From Candidatus Latescibacterota bacterium (GTDB lineage Bacteria; Latescibacterota; UBA2968; UBA8231): a stretch of DNA of 17,117 bases. Shown here piece after piece: positions 1 to 6,868 of this stretch. A program made the translations under genes and the position numbers. Each line of letters starts with the position of its first letter. Within the stretch, counting starts at the first letter, position 1. Where the stretch lies: contig JAGWBY010000058.1 in the NCBI GenBank assembly GCA_021295675.1, positions 15,692-32,808 of the forward strand, in the 5' to 3' direction. The notes beneath the pieces were generated by a model that made no database searches, was not told where the DNA came from, and saw only the letters and a list, made by a program, of their open reading frames with translations.

Positions 1-2
1 GC

Positions 3-350
3 ACCCTGATGTCGCTGGGCGTCCTCGTCACCTTGGCCCAGCGCCCGGCCCCCAATCTAACCCTCGTCATCACTGAAAATGGCACGTACGAAGTCACCGG
101 CAGTCAGCCCGTGCCCGGCGCCGCCTTCATCGACTACGAGCAAATCTGCCGTGGGGCCGGCCTTCAGCGCGTCTATACCATCGACAGCGACGAGGACTTC
201 GACGCCAAGCTCGACCAGCACTTTGCGGAAGAAGGTCCGGTCGTCTTCATCTGGAAAATCGCCCCGGCTACCGAGCCGGTCCCCAAACCGGCCCTGCCGA
301 TCGGCGAACGCGCTCAGCGCCTGCGCACCGCCCTAGTTGGCGAGGGATAG
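3..350 (+). CDS. Thiamine-diphosphate-dependent decarboxylase, C-terminal part (sulfopyruvate/phosphonopyruvate decarboxylase type), 5' end outside window
   Basis: The frame is open from base 3 and ends at TAG 348-350; the ATG at base 9 is internal, so the gene starts upstream of the window. The visible 115 residues match the end of a ThDP-binding domain. A segment reading TLMSLGVLVTLAQ follows where the GDG motif would lie, and ENGTYEVTGSQP supplies the Asn/Gly part of the diphosphate-Mg binding motif. The tail GERAQRLRTALVG resembles the beta subunit of sulfopyruvate decarboxylase and phosphonopyruvate decarboxylase. These enzymes decarboxylate 2-oxo acids with ThDP in the cytoplasm. The substrate cannot be told from this fragment. 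The next gene's ribosome-binding site overlaps this stop codon, so the two are probably co-transcribed, which would suggest linked hydroxy/oxo-acid metabolism (inference). Confidence 0.8.
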   Translation, partial: TLMSLGVLVTLAQRPAPNLTLVITENGTYEVTGSQPVPGAAFIDYEQICRGAGLQRVYTIDSDEDFDAKLDQHFAEEGPVVFIWKIAPATEPVPKPALPIGERAQRLRTALVGEG

Positions 351-360
351 AGGTACCCCC

Positions 361-1585
361 GTGCAACTACCGCAAATGGCCTCTGTCAAGCAGCACTTTG
401 CCAGCGACTCGCTCGCCGACGTGGCCGGTGAGGTCCGCCGCCAGCTAGCAGGTGCTGGCTTGGCCGACTCCATCGCTCCCGGTGCGCGGATTGCCGTTAC
501 GGGCGGTAGCCGTGGTATCGCCAATATCCCGCTCATCACCCGCACCGTCATCGACTGCGTCAAAGAGGCCGGTGGCAAGCCCTTCCTGTTGCCAGCTATG
601 GGCAGCCACGGCGGTGCCACGGCTGAAGGCCAAAAGCAGGTGCTAGCCAGCTACGGTCTCGACGCTGAAAGCATGGGCTGTCCGGTCGAGGCAACTATGG
701 ACATCGTCGAAGTGGCCCAACTCGACGACGGCACTCCCGTGCTACTCAACCGGCTCGCCACCGAAGCCGATGGCGTGGTGCTCATCAATCGCGTCAAGCC
801 GCACACCTCCTTTCGCGGGACCTTTGAAAGCGGCCTGATGAAGATGATGACCATCGGCCTAGGCAGCCACAAAGGTGCGACCATAGCCCACGCCGGTGGT
901 GCCGAAAGCCTCGCCCGCCTAATCCCGGCTTGGGGCCGCTGCATCCTCGACAAAGCGCCGATCCTCATGGGTGTGGCCCTCGTCGAAAACGCCTATGAAG
1001 AGACCCTCCGAGCAGTTCCAAAGCCGCGAGCCGCAGCTTTTGGAAGAAGCGCGGCGCGCCATGCCCCGCCTCTTCGTCCAAGGCATCGACCTGCTGATCA
1101 TCGAGCAAATCGGCAAGAATATCTCGGGCACCGGCATGGACACCAACGTCGTCGGTCGCATGCTCCTGCCCGGCGTCAAAGAGCCGGAATCCCCGGGCGC
1201 GGCCCGCATCGTAGTGCTCGACCTGACCGACGAAACCCACGGCAATGCCAACGGCGTCGGTCTCGCCGACATCATCACCCGCCGCCTGCACGAGCGCATC
1301 GACTTCGAGGCTACCTACGCCAACGTCTTCACCACCACCTTCCTCAATCGCGCGTACATCCCCGTCGTCATGGCAACCGACCGCGAGGCCATTGAAGCCG
1401 CGCTTGCGGTGCAAAACCTCGCCCATCCCGAACAGGCACGCGTCGTCCGCATCAAAAACACCCTCGACATCGGCCACATCCACCTATCCGCCAGCCTACT
1501 GCGCGAGTTCGGCGACCATCCCGACCTAGAGCAAGCTGGCGCACTGGCTGAGATGGATTTTGACAGCGTGGGGCGATTGCGCTAA
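361..1585 (+). pseudogene. LarA-like / DUF2088 (lactate racemase N-terminal domain) protein, broken by a frameshift near 1003-1012
   Basis: Two reading frames together encode one protein of about 400 residues. Frame one (from GTG 361) carries the N-terminal part: TGGSRGIANIPLITR, PAMGSHGGATAEGQ, INRVKPHTSFRG, and it stays recognisable as far as VENAYEET at about 991-1005. The sense then moves to the next frame, which reads SEQFQSREPQLLEEARRAMPRLF (from about 1007), then IGKNISGTGMDTNVVGR, and ends at TAA 1583-1585. Left in frame one, translation runs to 1395 as low-complexity Arg/His-rich sequence, clearly not protein. The GTG has an AGAGG box at 349-353, seven bases upstream. Relatives are annotated as DUF2088 or LarA-like; LarA itself is a nickel-pincer lactate racemase, but most of this wider family has no proven reaction. 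A few residues seem missing at the break, so this looks like a short deletion rather than a one-base slip; a sequencing or assembly error is still possible. Confidence 0.8.
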
Positions 1586-1599
1586 AAGGAAAAGACGAA

Positions 1600-1770
1600 A
1601 TGAGGGCAGAGTACGATTTTTCCGCTGGTGTGCGTGGAAAACACTATAAAGCGTATCGTCAGGGACATTTAGTAAAAGTAGAAAAACGAGATGGATCAAC
1701 CGAAGTTCACTACTTTGCACTCGAAGAGGGTTCCGTTATGCTCGACCCCCGATTCCGAATCTGTGAATAA
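1600..1770 (+). CDS. Small antitoxin-like protein (YDFS...GVRGKHY type), 3' end frameshifted
   Basis: ATG 1600 is preceded by an AAAAGGA box (1584-1590) at good spacing, only 14 bases after the preceding stop. The in-frame product is 56 residues, starting MRAEYDFSAGVRGKHYKAYR, and stops at TAA 1768-1770. Short proteins with this opening resemble antitoxin-type proteins found beside small toxin genes; I cannot name the family with certainty. After VMLDP the frame is wrong. Starting at 1751 in another frame, GAT TCC GAA TCT GTG AAT AAA GCA reads DSESVNKALRSLITHF and stops at TAA 1799-1801, which is the expected tail. The break falls in a run of five C (1746-1750). No partner toxin is visible on either side, so this is probably a decayed orphan or a sequencing error in the homopolymer. 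Confidence 0.6.
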   Translation: MRAEYDFSAGVRGKHYKAYRQGHLVKVEKRDGSTEVHYFALEEGSVMLDPRFRICE

Positions 1771-1835
1771 AGCACTTAGGTCGTTAATTACACACTTCTA
1801 ATAACGCTTCTCGACACGGAGGGAGCACATAGGAG

Positions 1836-1871
1836 GACGCGCCTACAGCTCCTTGCGGTAGTGCTGTGCAG
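1836..1871 (-). repeat. 36-bp imperfect direct repeat, left copy: a second copy of the rpoN 3' end
   Basis: This stretch matches 2721-2756 at 33 of 36 positions. Read on the minus strand it encodes AQHYRKEL followed by TAG, against AQRYRKEL-TAG at the true rpoN terminus. Two of the three differences are silent (TAT/TAC, TTG/CTG) and one changes Arg to His. It lies 3 bases beyond the stop of the AlbA-4-type gene. Similarity stops abruptly at both ends. Confidence 0.85.
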
Positions 1872-1874
1872 ATA

Positions 1875-2720
1875 TCACGATACATTCGCGGCCCAAATCG
1901 TCAGCACGAGCTCGGGCTCGCCCATCAGGCGATACTCAGGCAACCTACCGGACAGCCGCTCGCTGTTCTCCATGATGATGCGCACACCTTCTCCGCGTTT
2001 GTCCATCATAGTTCGGCGATCCGTCGTCAGCCATTCCGCGTCAGGCGGAACCGGACATTTGGCTAGCAGACTGGTAATGATTTCATTCCGCGCCGACTGC
2101 AGGTAAGCCAGTTCCTCAACAGTAATCGTATTGGGAAGTGATCCCGGAGAATATAGCTCTAAACGGTCGCTGAACAGCCGCAACCGGATTTTTGAGCCGT
2201 GAATGGAATAGTCCCGATGGGCCACCGCGTTGACCATCGCTTCAAAGACCGCCGCCATGTCAAACTGCGGTCGGTCCAGACGCCCCATATACTTAAAGGC
2301 CGCTACCTTCATGTTTTTGGCCACGAAACGACAGGCCTGCACAACCTGAACATCGAGCGGACCAGTAATATCGGCAGCGTCAAGTTGATAGGGATAGGTA
2401 CCCTGGTCGGAGCGAATATCGACCCCCCGATAAAAAACCGCCTGTATATAAGCATTAGGTAGCCATTGTCGGGGGTCCTGGGAGGCCATCAATACGCCAG
2501 CCACCGTCGGCCTCAGCATCCCCTCAGCATCCGTGCGTGCCATGTGGAGCTTGGACAGGAAGTTCTCTCGCTCGTCTCGGGATCGAGGAGTCAGGAATCG
2601 CTCCCAAAGGGCTGGCTGCAAGTCACCCAAGCCGGCGAGGGGAACGATTTGCTCGTCGAATCGGATGATGCGGGCCTGACTGCGCTGCTGGAACAAGCGA
2701 GCAAGGTATTCGGATGACAT
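1875..2720 (-). CDS. Schlafen/AlbA-4-type putative ATP-binding transcriptional regulator, N-terminally truncated
   Basis: The 281-residue product matches the C-terminal half of AlbA_2/AAA_4 domain proteins, often labelled putative transcriptional regulator or RecG-like ATP-binding protein. A GHKL-like ATPase segment is clear: EAMVNAVAHRDYSIHG (160-175), then LFSDRLELYSPGSLP (182-196), and RGEGVRII near the C-terminus. The usual N-terminal AlbA_2 (Schlafen) domain of about 150 residues is absent. The start, MSSEYLARLFQQR, corresponds to an internal position of full-length relatives. ATG 2718-2720 directly abuts the right copy of a 36-bp direct repeat, so the coding frame is almost exactly the interval between the two repeats. 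The nearest Shine-Dalgarno-like AAGGAG is 13 bases upstream, inside the end of rpoN. It is the last gene of the leftward run and probably a remnant; function unknown. Confidence 0.75.
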   Translation of the reverse strand: MSSEYLARLFQQRSQARIIRFDEQIVPLAGLGDLQPALWERFLTPRSRDERENFLSKLHMARTDAEGMLRPTVAGVLMASQDPRQWLPNAYIQAVFYRGVDIRSDQGTYPYQLDAADITGPLDVQVVQACRFVAKNMKVAAFKYMGRLDRPQFDMAAVFEAMVNAVAHRDYSIHGSKIRLRLFSDRLELYSPGSLPNTITVEELAYLQSARNEIITSLLAKCPVPPDAEWLTTDRRTMMDKRGEGVRIIMENSERLSGRLPEYRLMGEPELVLTIWAANVS

Positions 2721-2756
2721 GACGCGCCTACAACTCCTTGCGATAGCGCTGTGCAG
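2721..2756 (-). repeat. 36-bp imperfect direct repeat, right copy (genuine rpoN 3' end)
   Basis: This copy contains the last eight codons and the TAG stop (2728-2730) of rpoN plus 7 bases downstream. It repeats at 1836-1871 in the same orientation, 885 bp away. The pair frames the truncated AlbA-4-type gene like attachment sites at the 3' end of a gene, but no integrase is present. Confidence 0.85.
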
Positions 2757-4200
2757 GAATTTTTAGCTGATCGCGGTATTTGGCCACGGTGCGCCGCGCA
2801 ATTTTCAAGCCGCCCTTGCTCAGCTCCTCGACGATCTGTTGGTCCGAAAGCGGCCGGGCCTTGTCCTCATCGGCGACGAACTGCGAAATTTTCTCCTTCA
2901 CCGAGCGTACGGACACATCTTCGCCTTCGTCCGTAATGAGCTTGTTGTCGAAGAAGTACTTTAGTTCAAAGACCCCGTGTGGCGTCTGCATGTACTTGCC
3001 ATTGCTGACGCGGCTAATCGTCGATACGTGCATTCCCACGGCGTCGGCCACGTCCTGTAAGACCAAGGGCCGCAACCGCGACGGCCCTTGCTCGAAAAAG
3101 GGCAACTGCGCCTGCAACAGGTAATTACCCACCTTGAGTATGGTTGTGCGGCGCTGGTGGATGGCGTTGATGAGCCAGCGGGCGTCGTTGAGATTCTTGG
3201 CCACGTAGTCCTTGACCGCAGCCGCACCGTCGCCACGGGAATTGTTGAGCAGATGCTGGTAATCAGAATTGATCTTTAAGGACGGTATGGACCCATCCGC
3301 CAGCCACACCTGCCACTCCTCGCCAATTTTTTCAACGACCAAGTCTGGCGTGATGTACGCGACTTCGCTATCCAAGGTCAAGAGATTGTTGTAGTCGCTG
3401 CTGGCCAACAGACCCGGATGTGGCTGTAGGCGCTCGATAATCTGCAAAACCTCTTTGAGCTTCTCGTTGGAAATGGCCAAGGCGCGGGTGATGTGCTGCA
3501 GACGCCGCCGCGTCAGGTCCTCTAAATGGTCGCGCACCACCTGCAAGGCCAGCGCACTGAGCGGATCGTCGCGCTGGCTCAACTGGATCATCAGACACTC
3601 GCGCAAGTCGCGCGCGCCGACTCCAGGCGGGTCAAAAGACTGAACGACGCGCAGCACCTTTTCGACCGCAGCCACTTCCACTTGTAGATCATCGGCGATT
3701 TCGGCGAGCGAGCAACCGACATAACCGCGCTCGTCGATATTGCCGATGATGTACTCGGCGATAGCGCGCTCTTCCGGTGCCAAACCGCCAATCTCGCCTA
3801 GCTGACGATACAGGTGCTCTAAGAGGGGCGGCATGGCAGTGATGCGATTTTCCTGTGGCTCGCGGTCGGTCTCCCAATTGGGATCGTATTCCGTGCGCTC
3901 GCTATTGTACGCGCCCGCGTCGAACTGGTCGTCCAACAGTGCGTCCCAATCGACCTCCTCCATGTCCTCGGGCAGATCCTCTTCTGCCTTGAGCCCCTCC
4001 TCCTGCTCGCGCAGTTCCTCTTCTTCCCCTTCCTCGCGCAGTTCGACGACCTCTTCGAGCAAGGGGTTGAGTTCGAGTTGCTGCTTGACTTCCAGCGTCA
4101 AATCCAAGGTGGACATCTGCAACAGCCGCAGCGATTGGATGAGCTGCGGTGCCATCCTTTGCTGGAGGCGCAAGCTGGTATTTTGCTCGGGACGAAGCAT
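2728..4200 (-). CDS. rpoN: RNA polymerase sigma-54 factor RpoN
   Basis: The 490-residue product directs RNA polymerase to -24/-12 promoters, which open only with an AAA+ enhancer-binding protein. Region I is clear: LRLQQRMAPQLIQSLRLLQMS (10-30), Gln/Leu-rich, then LELNPLLEE. A strongly acidic region II covers about 52-115. The core-binding region follows. The helix-turn-helix reading VADAVGMHVSTISRVSNGKY lies at about 384-403, and the RpoN box ARRTVAKYR at 468-476. Length is normal for the family. The ATG at 4200 precedes the canonical region I, but its AT-rich leader has no clear Shine-Dalgarno. It lies 116 bases downstream of lptB, matching the conserved lptB-rpoN order of Gram-negative genomes. 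A near-consensus sigma-54 promoter occurs in this window upstream of the ECF sigma gene. Confidence 0.97.
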   Translation of the reverse strand: MLRPEQNTSLRLQQRMAPQLIQSLRLLQMSTLDLTLEVKQQLELNPLLEEVVELREEGEEEELREQEEGLKAEEDLPEDMEEVDWDALLDDQFDAGAYNSERTEYDPNWETDREPQENRITAMPPLLEHLYRQLGEIGGLAPEERAIAEYIIGNIDERGYVGCSLAEIADDLQVEVAAVEKVLRVVQSFDPPGVGARDLRECLMIQLSQRDDPLSALALQVVRDHLEDLTRRRLQHITRALAISNEKLKEVLQIIERLQPHPGLLASSDYNNLLTLDSEVAYITPDLVVEKIGEEWQVWLADGSIPSLKINSDYQHLLNNSRGDGAAAVKDYVAKNLNDARWLINAIHQRRTTILKVGNYLLQAQLPFFEQGPSRLRPLVLQDVADAVGMHVSTISRVSNGKYMQTPHGVFELKYFFDNKLITDEGEDVSVRSVKEKISQFVADEDKARPLSDQQIVEELSKGGLKIARRTVAKYRDQLKIPAQRYRKEL

Positions 4201-4316
4201 TATAAATTATTGTAAATTAATTACTTAATGAAAATTACCTGCCCTGATAGTAGCTGTAAAAACAAGCCCGTGCAGCGCGAAAAGTCAAGGTGCAACCGCG
4301 CCTACCTATCGACCCG

Positions 4317-5033
4317 TCAACTAAAGCGCTCGCCGAGGTAGATGCGCCGCACCTGCTCGTTGGCAATTAACTCTTCGGCTGTGCCCGCAGTTAAAATTTT
4401 GCCATCCACTAGGATATAGGCGCGCGCGGCGATCTCCAAGGTCTCGCGCACGTTGTGATCGGTAATCAGTACGCCGAGACCCCGGTTTCTCAGTTCGGCG
4501 ATGATGTTTTGGATGTCTTCGACCGTGCGCGGATCAATACCGGCAAAAGGCTCGTCGAGGAGCATGTAGTGCGGCTCGCAAGCCAAAGCCCGCGCGATCT
4601 CGACCCGGCGCGTCTCGCCGCCCGAAAGCGTGTCGGCGCGCTGATTGGCGCGTTCTAACAAGTCCAACTCGGTTAGCAGTTGCCGTTGGCGCGCGGCGAT
4701 GCGCGCCTTGTTGACCCCTCGCGCTTCCAATACAGCGCGAATGTTGTCGGCCACGCTCAGCTTGCGAAAAATGGAGGTCTCCTGCGGCAGGTAGCCAATG
4801 CCCATCTGCGCGCGACGATACATCGGTAGCCCGGTGATATCCGCATCGTTGAGCAAGATGCGGCCCCCGTCCGGTGCGGCAAAGCCGACGATGCTGTGAA
4901 AGGTCGTGGTCTTACCCGCGCCATTGGGCCCTAACAGGCCAACGACCTCCCCTGGCTCGACGCAGATGCTGACCTCGTCAACGACGGCCCGGCCCCCGTA
5001 GCGCTTGCTCAATGCGCGCGTTTCTAATGCCAC
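4317..5033 (-). CDS. lptB: LPS export ABC transporter ATP-binding protein LptB
   Basis: This cytoplasmic ATPase powers extraction of lipopolysaccharide from the inner membrane with LptF, LptG and LptC. All ABC motifs are present: Walker A GPNGAGKT (35-42), Q-loop Gln84 in YLPQETSIFRKL, signature LSGGE (136-140), Walker B YMLLDEP (156-162) with catalytic Glu161, and H-loop His193. IFRKLSV and PFAGIDPRTVEDIQ are typical of LptB rather than other ABC ATPases. I chose GTG 5031-5033 because GAGGAG stands 8 bases upstream and it gives 238 residues, the usual LptB size. A longer frame to 5114 only adds non-conserved residues inside the upstream gene. The upstream LptC/OstA-like gene ends one base before this start, so translation is probably coupled. 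Confidence 0.95.
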   Translation of the reverse strand: MALETRALSKRYGGRAVVDEVSICVEPGEVVGLLGPNGAGKTTTFHSIVGFAAPDGGRILLNDADITGLPMYRRAQMGIGYLPQETSIFRKLSVADNIRAVLEARGVNKARIAARQRQLLTELDLLERANQRADTLSGGETRRVEIARALACEPHYMLLDEPFAGIDPRTVEDIQNIIAELRNRGLGVLITDHNVRETLEIAARAYILVDGKILTAGTAEELIANEQVRRIYLGERFS

Positions 5034-5034
5034 T

Positions 5035-6843
5035 TTACGGCTCCTCTGCGGGCGGATAGTAGCGGCCTTCGATCTCTGGCCCGACCCGCACTTCAGCCAG
5101 CGACCCTTCAGCAAAGCGGATATCCAATTCTTCGCCGCTGACCTCGTTGACGGAAACCTCTTCGTCCTCCTGCAGCCGCGTGACTAACTCGGCCGCGCCC
5201 TTTACCAAAGCACGGCGCAATCCCTCCGCGTCAAAGTACAGCGTCATCTGCTGCCCGCGAAAGCGATTGATCTCTTCGTTTTCGGCCCGGCGATGCGTCA
5301 CATCGGCTGCGGTACCCACTTCGACCCGCTCCAAGTCCCCGTCGGCCATAAAGACTTGTCCCCCCCGCCCCTCGATCCAACTGCGGCGGTCGCCCACCTC
5401 AATTTGGCCCCTCACTTGGCCGGGTATGGCGATCCACTCGACTTGGTTATCCGCCAATGCGACGACCATCGAATCGGCCATCAGCCGGCTGTGGTAGTTG
5501 CGCTCGTCATCTTGTTCTTCCAACACCACGCCCTCGGCCACCAGCACCCGCGCTGAATCCGCTTCGTATGCACCGCGCTCGGCCACAACCTCCAGCCCTT
5601 CGGTGCGCAGGGCAAAACCGCCGGTCCCGACCAACCGGCCCCGCACGAGATCAAACTGCAGCACAGGGGCGGTGAGTACGAGTTCGCGCTGGCGCAGCGA
5701 GGGCGCGCCCCGCAGCCAGCCAGCCTCTTGCTCCAAGTCGAAAAAGAGCGAATCGCCGGCGAGCGAGCCGTCCAACTCGGGTGCCTTTAGCGCGATCGCG
5801 CCCTCGGCGTGGACTTGGCCATCGCGCGTGTAGCGGAGGGTTTGAGCCGTCAGCTCCCGCTCTCCAGCGCGCAAGACCACCCCGTCCTGCGCCGTCAGCT
5901 CCCGCTCGGAACGCAAATACGCCAACTGGCGGGCCTCGATCTGCCGCTCGCCCTGCACAAAGGTCGCTGGCTCCCCGAAAGCCTGTAATAGCGCTGAGCT
6001 GCGATCTTCCTCTACTTCTGCGGCCCGCAGCTCGGCTTCTTCTTCTTGATAGCGCACCTCGCCTCGCGCCACCAGCCGCTGCTTTTCCGCATCCACTGCA
6101 ACTTCGTCGGCCGCAAACTGCGCCAATGAGTCGGCTCCTTCGACCCCTCCGCTGATGTCAAAGCGGCGAGCCTTGGGGACGAACGTGGCGCGCGGACCAG
6201 TCAATTTCACTCCGTCGTAGCGCACCTCGACGCTGTCGTAGGCGATCTCTTGCACCCCTTCGACGCGGCGACTTTCCTCGCGTTGGGCGCGCACCTCCAC
6301 CATCACCCCATCCCGACCGCGCCAAAGCCCCTCGACGGCTTCCAAGGACCACGCATCCACGGCGAAATTGCTCGTGAGGTTGCGACCCCACTCTCGTCCC
6401 TCGCCGACTTCCACCCTCAATGTACCCGGAATGCGCAACTGCCCGTGCGCGTTTTCCCACAGTAGAGTATCGGACTGCACCTCTAAACTGTCCCCAGCGC
6501 GCAAAACCACGCCGCCAGCCAAGCCAAAGCGATCCCGCTTGTGCTCTAGTACCAAGCGCTCAGCCCGCAGCGTCGAAACGGCCTCGTTACCGCGGAAAGC
6601 GACCTCCACGCCGCCGGTGGCAACGACCTGCTCTGACTTGGAAAATTCGCGCAAAGAATCAGCGCGGATCTGGATGCGGTGGCCGGGGCGTCCTATCTCA
6701 ATGTGCGCATCCCATGCTTCTCCATCGACCTCGGGGATTTGCAGCGGCTCTTCGGGCACTTCTCCCGCGCCACAGGACCAAAGCACAGCCCCGCAGCAAC
6801 CGGCGCGAAAAAGCCGCGCTCCCCCCGGGAAAGCGCGGCCCAT
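5035..6843 (-). CDS. LptC/OstA-like LPS export protein, predicted periplasmic lipoprotein with repeated OstA units
   Basis: The product is about 602 residues and lies directly upstream of lptB, where LptC and LptA usually sit. From ATG 6843 it opens with an Arg-containing n-region, a hydrophobic stretch and LWSC (21-24), a slightly atypical lipobox, predicting lipidation at Cys24. The N-terminal region (RIQIRADSLREF, ATGGVEVAF, ERLVL, SDTLLWEN, RIPG) resembles LptC. Many further units of the OstA/LptA beta-jellyroll type follow (GPRATF, ISGGVEG, AAEVEE, ARQLAYL, VLQFDLVRGRLVGTGGF, ADSMVVA). The tail GEELDIRFAEGSLAEVRV is typical of OstA-like proteins. Such proteins form the periplasmic bridge carrying LPS. 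It is far longer than LptA or LptC (about 190 each) and lacks an LptD-type outer-membrane barrel, so it may combine both jobs. The start is uncertain: the frame is open to 6948 inside pyrG. Confidence 0.8.
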   Translation of the reverse strand: MGRAFPGGARLFRAGCCGAVLWSCGAGEVPEEPLQIPEVDGEAWDAHIEIGRPGHRIQIRADSLREFSKSEQVVATGGVEVAFRGNEAVSTLRAERLVLEHKRDRFGLAGGVVLRAGDSLEVQSDTLLWENAHGQLRIPGTLRVEVGEGREWGRNLTSNFAVDAWSLEAVEGLWRGRDGVMVEVRAQREESRRVEGVQEIAYDSVEVRYDGVKLTGPRATFVPKARRFDISGGVEGADSLAQFAADEVAVDAEKQRLVARGEVRYQEEEAELRAAEVEEDRSSALLQAFGEPATFVQGERQIEARQLAYLRSERELTAQDGVVLRAGERELTAQTLRYTRDGQVHAEGAIALKAPELDGSLAGDSLFFDLEQEAGWLRGAPSLRQRELVLTAPVLQFDLVRGRLVGTGGFALRTEGLEVVAERGAYEADSARVLVAEGVVLEEQDDERNYHSRLMADSMVVALADNQVEWIAIPGQVRGQIEVGDRRSWIEGRGGQVFMADGDLERVEVGTAADVTHRRAENEEINRFRGQQMTLYFDAEGLRRALVKGAAELVTRLQEDEEVSVNEVSGEELDIRFAEGSLAEVRVGPEIEGRYYPPAEEP

Positions 6844-6868
6844 TGAGACGATTGTACCACCCACCGAA

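Noticed and set aside
965..1483. A 172-codon minus-strand frame opposite the LarA-like gene
   Set aside because: Val/Asp-rich shadow of the conserved plus-strand sequence, without a motif or ribosome-binding site.
971..1585. A separate gene starting at ATG 971
   Set aside because: Its first dozen residues are not family-like; similarity begins only after the frameshift, so it is the second half of the broken LarA-like gene.
1836..2756. An insertion sequence around the AlbA-4 gene
   Set aside because: The flanks are direct, not inverted, repeats derived from rpoN, and there is no transposase; it is described as duplicated gene-end repeats instead.
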